Shown one piece after another: positions 52,301-61,300 of a stretch of DNA of 64,000 nt (the stretch's first letter is position 1; each line of letters starts with the position of its first letter). The notes under the pieces were generated by a model. The model did not search any database. It was given only the letters and a program-made list of their open reading frames with translations, and was not told the origin of the DNA. The position numbers were made by a program, and so were the translations under genes. Origin of the DNA: Ursus arctos (Eukaryota; Chordata; Mammalia; Carnivora; Ursidae); the NCBI RefSeq assembly GCF_023065955.2, contig NW_026623100.1, forward strand, positions 11,571,001 through 11,635,000, given 5' to 3'.

Positions 52301-55300
52301 GAGCAGACTGTGCAGAGCAGCCTCTCAGGAAACGTCGGGACCCAGCTGAGGGTCGCGGTGGCACTCCCTCACACTTTTGCCCCTTTTCTCCATCCTCCAC
52401 TGTAGCTCAGGAGTGAGGAGTGAAAGCTGGAGAGTCAGATTATAGCCCTGTCGGAGTTCTGCAGGGCAGGAGTGGCAAAAAGACCTGGGTGAGACTGCCA
52501 CGGGGGTTGCTGGCAGGAGAGATGCGTATGCCAGACTGTGGGGAACTTGCAGGATAGAGAAGGACCTCAGGCCAGAAGGAGCCCCACAAACAGGGAAAAC
52601 ATGGACAGTCAAGGGATGGGAGATCCGGCATGTCAACTGCAGGGATGGTGGAAGCGAGAGAATGACAGGAGACTGTGGTCTGCGGGTGAGACCTGAGACT
52701 GTAGGGCTTCAGGGAAAAGCAGTTCTGGGTGGTAACAGGTTCTTAGGTGCAGCCTTGGAAATGGGATGTGGAAGTGTAGTGGAAGCAGTTAGCAACAGTG
52801 AGGCCACAGAGCTACAGGTCCGCAGTCCCTTACACAACTCTCTGGAAGCCTCACGTATTTGGGAATTCAGATCCTGGAAAGGTATACAGTGCATATACCT
52901 TATGAGTCATAAGACTAACTTCAGTTCAGCTGAAGTTGTACCACCAAGAGTTTAGGCATCAAGTTTTGTTTCTAAATGAGTTAGGGAGAAAAACTTGGAG
53001 AGCTTTTTGGATTTCAGGGGTACTGATGAGAGATGACTGACCTGACCTATACAAGGCCTGGAGCCCAGGCGATAGGAGGTTGAGAGTCAGAGGAAGTCCA
53101 CGAGTCCTCTGTGAGGACTGGGAGACATGCAGGGTGCAGTGGTGAGGCCAGACAGTGTGTAGGAACACTGTGTATGCAGTTGTCACAGACGTAGAGGGTT
53201 CTGTGTGCGCAGATCTGATCTGCCTTCCAGGCTATCTGCAAGGAAACAGACAGACTAGATTCAGAGCAAACATTGTAAAATCTACCCTAAACTCACCTCC
53301 CTCCAAAAGCAGGGCATTTACCAAGTGTTGGTGAAGCCTGAGGCTTGATTGATAAGCTTTCCACTCCCTCCTCCACTACTTATTATATTGTCCCACAGGC
53401 AAAGGGAACTAATCCTTGGGGTAAATCTAACCTAATTTGCCTAATAGGGGCGGAGAAGTGGACCTGAGTGAGCGAGGGAAGGGCTAGTATCAGCACAAGA
53501 GGAGCAGTATTGGTAGGATTTGCTACCCAAAGTTGTGGTCCAGGGACCAGCAATAGTTACATCACCTGGGGGCCTTTAGAAATGTAGACTCATGGACCCC
53601 AACCCAGACTGCTGCATCAGACTCTGCATTTAACAAGGTCCACAGGTGATTGGGATAACACGTATGACCCATTAGTCCATGTAACCAGGGAATGTTCTTG
53701 GGAGGTGGGCACGGGTCCCTCTAGTGGGTTTTGGGCAAACAAGGAGTTGCCCTTAAAGGGAGTGGACAGAAATGCCTAGATAGGACAGAAGCTGTCCTCT
53801 CCCAACATTAAATTACAGTTAAATGTGCTTTTGAATATCTGTGATACTTGGTTTCTAGAATAAACAAATCCAAAATTAATTGAGTATAATAATTTTATGA
53901 AACCCCTACATAATTGAATTCTGTGTACTATAAAGTTCCTGGTCCTGGTACCTTACTGGTTCTGCTTAGTACCACAGATGGTATATACAGCCTTATAAAG
54001 GTACCAGAAAAACTAGAACAAAAAGAGTATGGGTATTCTTACAAACTCATTATTAAGTCCTTCCCTGGGTTAGAAGTAAAATTATTTCACTTAATAAGGA
54101 CTTCTTTTCTAAATTGTATTGAGCTAAACAAGTATCTTCACAGTCTAAGCACAGAACTTAATCAGACAGAATAATATGATTGCTGTGAAATTTTGAAAAC
54201 AGTATTTGCTTTAGCTTAAAGAACTCCTGAAGAGTTTTTTTCATATGCATTTTTTGGTATGTTTTCGTTTAACATGCTCATATGAAGTTATTATTTGGGG
54301 AAGTAAATTTACATGACCAGGACTGACCTAAGTAAATTGCATGTGGGTCTGTATTATTTATTGGCCTCATTTAGACCATTTCAGCAGCCAAAACATGAGG
54401 AGGAAGACCGATTCCTGCCAGAATTAGTGCTTCTCTAGAGAGTCTCGTCAGGTGTGACAGCTGACATCACATGGCCTGCCTTGGGTCCACTGCTGCCAGG
54501 AACTGCACGTATTCAGAGAAACCACTTGCTGGTACTTGAACCTTTTCTGAAGCAATGCTTTGGGGTAGAAGTTAATGAAATGACTTAAAGTGGGAGAGCA
54601 AAAGCAGCTTGCCCAGACTAGTTGATGACAAATTCATTTATTCACTACTTAGTGAAAACAAAAAGTAAATGAGTAGGACGTATTCTTTAAATTTATAATT
54701 CATACTTTGCCTCCTTAAAATAATTGGAGGTGGCTTAAATTATTAAAGCCTGTGTAAAACAGTGAATAAAAGACAAAGAGGAGTTTTTGATGTTTTATCT
54801 GTTTGTTTTTAATTACAGTGCTCTCTTATCAGAAACCTAGAAAAAACTGAGTTGTTACCGTTAAGTGTTAACTTGAGCAGCATAGTTCCTGGCAGTGAGG
54901 GCCAAAGTAAAAAACATTGTTCTATAGTTCTCAGGCAGGAAAAGGAAGTCTGAGAGTGCATGTGAAAAAAACAGACTTTGCTGGCATTGAATTCCAGCTT
55001 CCATCTGAGGACACTGATTAAAAGAATGGGCATTTTGTCTTTATTGGAGAGAATATGGGAATTCTTCACACAGATGCTTTATATTGGCCTTCTAACATTA
55101 AAGCAGAGCTCTCCTCTCCTCTGCTGCACGCTCAGCCTCACCACGTGCACAGCACTCATGGTGACTATAGTATGTACGTAGTGCTCAGAGACGGAGTATT
55201 TGATGAGGTTTAGAACTTCACCGTTGACTAAACGTGCTAGATCTGTGAGATGCAGAGGGTACTCTGTCGCAGATATTATCAGCCTGCCTTATGTTCCTGA

Positions 55301-58300
55301 ACACACAGGTCAGCCCCGAGGTAACCTGCAGACAGGGACAAATGGCTTGTGCCAATATTTTGTATCAACTCAGTTATTAGAAAAAATATGCTTAATTGGG
55401 CTTTAAAGCAATGAAGAAATTGTTTAATTGTGACCATTTTTATGAGCAAGCATGGCAGCCACCCACTGGACGTAACTAGTCAACAGTACAATGTCACAAC
55501 CAGGATACAGGCATGCCTCATCTTACTATGCCTGGCCTTATTGCCCTTCGCAGATAACTGCGTTTTCTTACAGCTTGTGGCAGTCCTACACTAACCAAGT
55601 CTGTCGGCAGCATTTTTCCAATAGCATTTGCTCACTTTGTGTCTCCGTGTCACACTGTGGCAATCCTCACAATATTTCAAACTTTTTCATTATTATTAAA
55701 TTTGTTTGATGATCTGTGATCAGTGATTACAACTCACTGAAAATTCAGATGATGGTTAGCATTTTTTAGTAATAATTAAGGTATGTACATTGGTTTTTTT
55801 TTAGATATAATGCTATTGCACACTTAATAGATGACAGTATAGTGTAAAGATAGCTTTCATATGCATAGGAAACCACAGAATTAATTTGACTCACTTTATT
55901 GTGGTGGTCTGGCACCGAACCTGCAATATCTCCGAGGAATACCCGTACTGACACTGATGTAGTCAAGATACAGAATGTTTACATCACCGTAATGATCCCT
56001 TGTGTGTCCTTTTCTAGCCACACCCACTTCCCTCCCACTCCTATTCCTTCCTTAACCCCTGGCAACCATTAACCTCCATTCCTATAATATGTCGTTTCTC
56101 AAGAATGTTCTATAAGTGGAACATACAGTTTGCTATGAAGACCGACTTTGGATTCAGACCTTGATACGTTACTCATGAAAGAGTGAGATGGGATAAGCTT
56201 CCAGACTTGGGGTGGCAAGTGTCAGAGCAGGTCATACTGTAGGCGTATTTCAGTGTTTATAAAGGCACAAAACTGACTTGTACAGCTTGGCAGACACTGG
56301 CTGAGCGCTTGTTGTGTGCTGGGCACCATGTAAGGCACTGAGGATGGAGAGATCAGTAAGGCTGATCGCTGCCCTTCAGGTGCTTAAACCGTATGAGGAA
56401 TAGCACCGCGGGGGTGAGGGTTGCCCACCGTAGGTCAGGTAGCCTCAATCAGGACTCCACTTGGTGATGGTGCGAGTAGGCAGACAGAGGGTGAGTGGCC
56501 TCACAGTTCATCCAGACGGTGGTGTGAAGCCTGAGGAACCTGTCACTCATGTTGGGTATATCCCTTGGCCACTGCTGGAAACACTCAGTTTTCCTCAGCT
56601 GGTTCTCCCTTCAGTTTATACTGTCTTTATTTAGATGGGTTAGTTTTTATATAGATCACGTACCAGTTAAGGCATGTCTACCTTAAGATGGGATATCCTG
56701 TGTCGTCCCTTGTGTATTGAGGTAATAATTAATTTATCTTTGAGAGGGCAGTTTCCCTCTGACTTCTGATTCCCACTTACCATATTAGCAAAACATTTTA
56801 GACTCTCCTTTCCCTAAAGCCCAGTCTTAACCACTGGGAAGCAGTCCCTGAGGAATAGAAGAGATCCTGGGAACACGCTTACCTGAGAAATCACTGCACC
56901 TAGTGGCAAGAGAAAAGCAGAGGCCACCCCCATACGTGCAGCCTTGCAGGGCACATAGGCCTGTCATCAGGCTGATCCAGTCCGAATTCTTATTAATCCT
57001 TTGATGAAAGCATGCTCTCTCCCCTCCCACCAGCACTGAAAATTGGAAACAGAAGCAGCCGAAGAAACCATCCAGGTCAGTGGCTGTGTGCTGGGCCGTT
57101 GGATTGATACTGTGGTGATTGTGTTGATACCGTGACTAATGATTCTCAGCCTAGTTATGCAGTAGAAGCACTTGGGGAGCTTCTTAAAAATTTACCCACA
57201 CCAGGTCCCACACAGAACTGCTTAATCAGAATCTCAGGGTGGAGCCCAAACAAAGCGATATTTGTTAAAAGTTCCCTAGGTTAGTCTAAAGTACAGCAGA
57301 TTAAGAATGGTTGTTACAGACTGAGAACCCAAAAGATGTTTTTAGGATATTTAACTCAGTTTTGGGCATCTTAGATTGGAATTATGTCAAATTAGTTAAA
57401 GTGATCCCCCAGGGAGAATATAAAGGAGGAAGAGAAGTTCCAAGGGCTGATCTCTAGGGGACACCAGCAAAGATGAAGCCAGCAAAGAAGTTGCCAGAAG
57501 GAGCATAGTACCAGAAAAGGATAATGATGTGTGGTCTGGCAGGAGTGGGAAGAGGGATATTCCAGTGTCCAGTCAAACTTGTGGAAGGAGGAATGCTAGA
57601 GGTCATCGGTCTGACCGTTAAGGAATTACTACCATTAACATTTTCAAAATCCCATTCATTAAGGTGCTAAAGATAGAAGTCCATGTGCAGGATATTAAGA
57701 AATTAATAAAAGATGGTTTTGGAGATAAAAAGCATCTTTCATGAAATAAGCTTTTTTCACCCAAATTTTCAACTTAACTATTGGTTTGTTAAATGTTTCT
57801 TTTTCTCCTTTGTGTATCCATATCTTCAAAATTTGAGCCAGTTTTTAAAAAATCATTTCTAGTGCTTTCCTATTTAATTAAGCCGGTTTTAGGTTATTGT
57901 AAATACAGGTTATTTATACAAATAGTGCCTCTCACCCACTGAACATAAGCACGACAGAATTGTATAATTGCAAGTGAGAAATTCATTGCATGGGGAATTG
58001 ATCTCAGGCACATGGGAAAGTTTGAAGTATTCTCAGCATGAACTGTTGAACTCAGAATCTGAAAAATCAGGGGGCTCATGGGGCCAGAGCCAGACAGGCT
58101 CCTTCCCGTTTGCCGTGGCAGACAGGAGCTCCAGCCAGTCAGGGTGGATCTGAAGCTGTTATAATTAAACCAGCTGGCCAATCTGCTAAAACAAAGGCTT
58201 CTCAATTTTTGAGACTTAATGTCCCAGTTGTGGTTTCAAGTTTATTACCTCCTGGAATCAATGTGAAAGTAAATGACAAAATGACATTCCAAAATCCAGT

Positions 58301-61300
58301 CAGAGCTTTACCTGTTCTTTTTCTAGATCAGGTCCAGCAAAGGTTTTCTATAAAGGGCCAGACAGTAAACATGTGAGGCGTGTTGTGCCACCAACTGTCT
58401 CTGTCACAGATTCTTGTTCTTTTTTTCGATCACTTAAAAATTAAAAAAAAATCATTCTCACCTCACAAGCCATACAAAACAGGCCGTAGGGCAGATTTCA
58501 TCCATGGGCCACAGTTTGCCAGTCCGTTCAGGATGCCAAAGTTTGAGTTTCTGGCAACAATTAATAGTGGCCAGGAAACATTGGGATTTAAATAACTTAT
58601 TTAAGCTCCCTCAAAACGATGTATTTTTATTTTTTTTAATATTTTTTTATTATGTTAGTCACCATACAGCACATCCCCGGTTTCCGATGTAAAGCTTGAT
58701 GATTCATTAGTTGCGTATAACACCCAGTGCACCATGCAATACGTGCCCTCCTTACTACCCATCACCAGCCTATCCCATTCCCCCACCCCCTCCCCTCTGA
58801 AGCCCTCAGTTTCAAAATGATGTATTTTTAAATGGCACATATAGAATGGATGAGGCTGTGGCTTATGTGGCTTCTGCAGCTTTACCCTGCCTGGCTGCCC
58901 AGGTGATTCCACAGGTGCCGGAATCCGGGGATTTCTCTGCCATTGCCTAATGCAGCTAGAATGGAAGCTCAGTGAGGGCAAGGGTTATATTGTTGGTGCT
59001 ACTGCTGTATGCCCAGGACATGGAACGTTGCCTGGGAAGTAGATGTGTTGTGGGTTGGTTTCTCATTTGTCTTGGGAGCATCCACATCTTTTAAAATAGT
59101 AGGCTCTTTAGAGCTCTGTTTCACTCTGTCCATATAGAACATTCCATAGTGTTTATTTGCCAGGTACTGCTTTGAGGGCGTTATGCAACTCCTTATTACA
59201 ACCCTAAGAGGTGTTATCTCTCCTAGCTTACAGATGGGAGGCCAAGGTCATGCATCTGCTTAGGGAGAGCCAGGATTTGAACTCAGCCATCATGGCTCTG
59301 CCACCGGGCCTCTCAGCACCCCTCAGGTGATGCATGTGGGCAGCTCATCCTGTGTCACCTTCAGGCTTCCATCTCCAGACAGGTTTGAAAGGATCCCTGG
59401 TTTTCGCTTCTGCGATCTTTCAAAGCTACATCATCCTCGGGGGTATTAAAAAGTATTCTAAGACAGACGTAGAGTTGTCAAAAGTACTCAGTTTGCCAAA
59501 AATCATTGAACTGTACACTTAAAATGGGTTTATCTTATTGTACACAAATTATGCCTCAGTAAAATTGATTTTCACAAATACTCTCATCAGAAAGTCAAAC
59601 ATGATTTGGAAAGTTTTAATTAGAGAAGAAATAAAGTAGGGAAAGAAACCTTCACTAATTTGGAGAAAAGCTATAATGGCTGTGTTTTCTGAGCTACTTA
59701 CAAATCAAGAAATTACTTTACTTTGATTTTCATCCCCAGGGAAAGGAAAACCTCTTCAGCGCAAGGTGAAACCACCTAAAAAGCAAGAGGAAAAGGAGAA
59801 GAAGGGAAAGGGAAAGCCACAGGAAGATGATCTGAAAGACTCCTTGGCTGATGACGACAGCTCCTCCACCACCACAGAGACCTCCAACCCAGACACAGAG
59901 CCTCTCCTCAAGGAGGTATGACGGGCTCCCATAAACAAACGAGGGAAGAAAGTGTCCCCTGCAGCGCGCAAGACACCGTCTCCTAGATGGGGCTTTGATC
60001 TTTACCGTAAGCACACGCTCTGGGGATTCCTTCTCCGTGTGCGCAGGTGTGCTAAACGGTCACTGTCTTGCAGGAAGCAGTCACAGCCCCCACCATGGAG
60101 GTCTTCATTTCCCCCAGGCAAGAACACTGGCAAGCATGTGGATAAACTAAAGTAGTTAGAAACTGACAACACTGCTTGAAAGTTAGGGACTGTCTGGAAT
60201 AGTAACCGCTCTGTCTCATGAAATTTGCTTCAAATTTTAAGTATCAAAAGAGAATGAGAAGAAACTAGACCATTTTAATTATATGGGACTTTTCCTGTCT
60301 TATCACTGCTGGGACAGCGGGCTTCAGTAGCAGCTCACTCCTCCCACAGTTAGGGCAGTGACTGTCCTGGAGAAAGAGTGTGGCCGGGGGAAAGACCCCA
60401 GACTTCAGTGGTCACCCGGAACTGGGGACCCAGCTCAGCACACATTACCACGTCAAGAAAGCCGCCTCACTTCTCCAAGTCCTCAGCTCTCAGGGTAGTC
60501 ACCAGCGTCAGATAGTACTGCAAAATGCCTGGTACTTAGTGACATTAGGTAAATGGAAGGTCGAGTTACTGTTGTGAACAGGTCTGAGACTGTGAGTTAC
60601 AAGTGCTGTGCAGAAAAGTGAGGGCATAATTCTATTTTGGCATTTTTAGATAACTATATTCCAGATTTAATATGATCCTAATATAGCCTTTAATATCATA
60701 GGACCGAATTTCCTTTTCAGTTTTAATCTACTGACCTAAGGAATTATTTCTTAAAGATATCTAACAGTGTCATCTGCATGTTCACTTTTTTTTTTTTAAG
60801 ATTTTATTTATTCATTCAACAGAGATAGAGACAGCCAGCGAGAGAGAACACAAGCAGGGGGAGTGGGAGAGGAAGAAGCAGGCTCACAGCAGAGGAGCCT
60901 GATGTGGGGCCCAATCCCATAACGCCGGGATCACGCCCTGAGCCAAAGGCAGACGCCCAACCGCTGTGCCTCCCAGGCGCCCCTGCATGTTCATTTTTTT
61001 AATGACATTTACATGTGACTTATTTTTCTTGTCAGCTCTCTTCCCCTTTGCATCCGTCACATTTGGTGGGGTGCTCTGTACGCCCTCAGTACTGCACAGT
61101 ACTGCAGTTCTGTACCGTATTATATCCTAACAGATTCCTTCAGAGAAGCAGAATGCCATCTATTCGTCTTTGAGTAGAATCCCATCAGTTTCAGTGATAC
61201 GAATAAGCATTTAGAAAGCGTTTTCAGGGCAGGCTTTCTTCACATTTCCTCATTTCCTTTCCTGCTTTTCTGGCTTTTTTCCTAACGCTTCTCTCCAAGT

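Larger units (their letters stand above)
47671..59739 (+). other. Largest intron (12.1 kb)
   Basis: Repeats listed separately: CAN-SINEs at 48036 and 51546, hAT-like relics at 48264, 53525, 57138 and 58329, L1 fragments at 49629, 55965, 58630 and 59470, and a Tigger relic at 55508. 48500-48900 and 56270-56400 look like ancient repeats I cannot name. 50240-51545 and 51730-53520 are GC-richer and contain several short open frames, none with recognisable protein similarity. Confidence 0.6.

Noticed and set aside
51745..52955. Cluster of open frames (up to 144 codons) in the 12-kb intron
   Set aside because: GC-richer sequence lengthens chance frames on both strands. None shows a domain, splice context or recognisable homologue.
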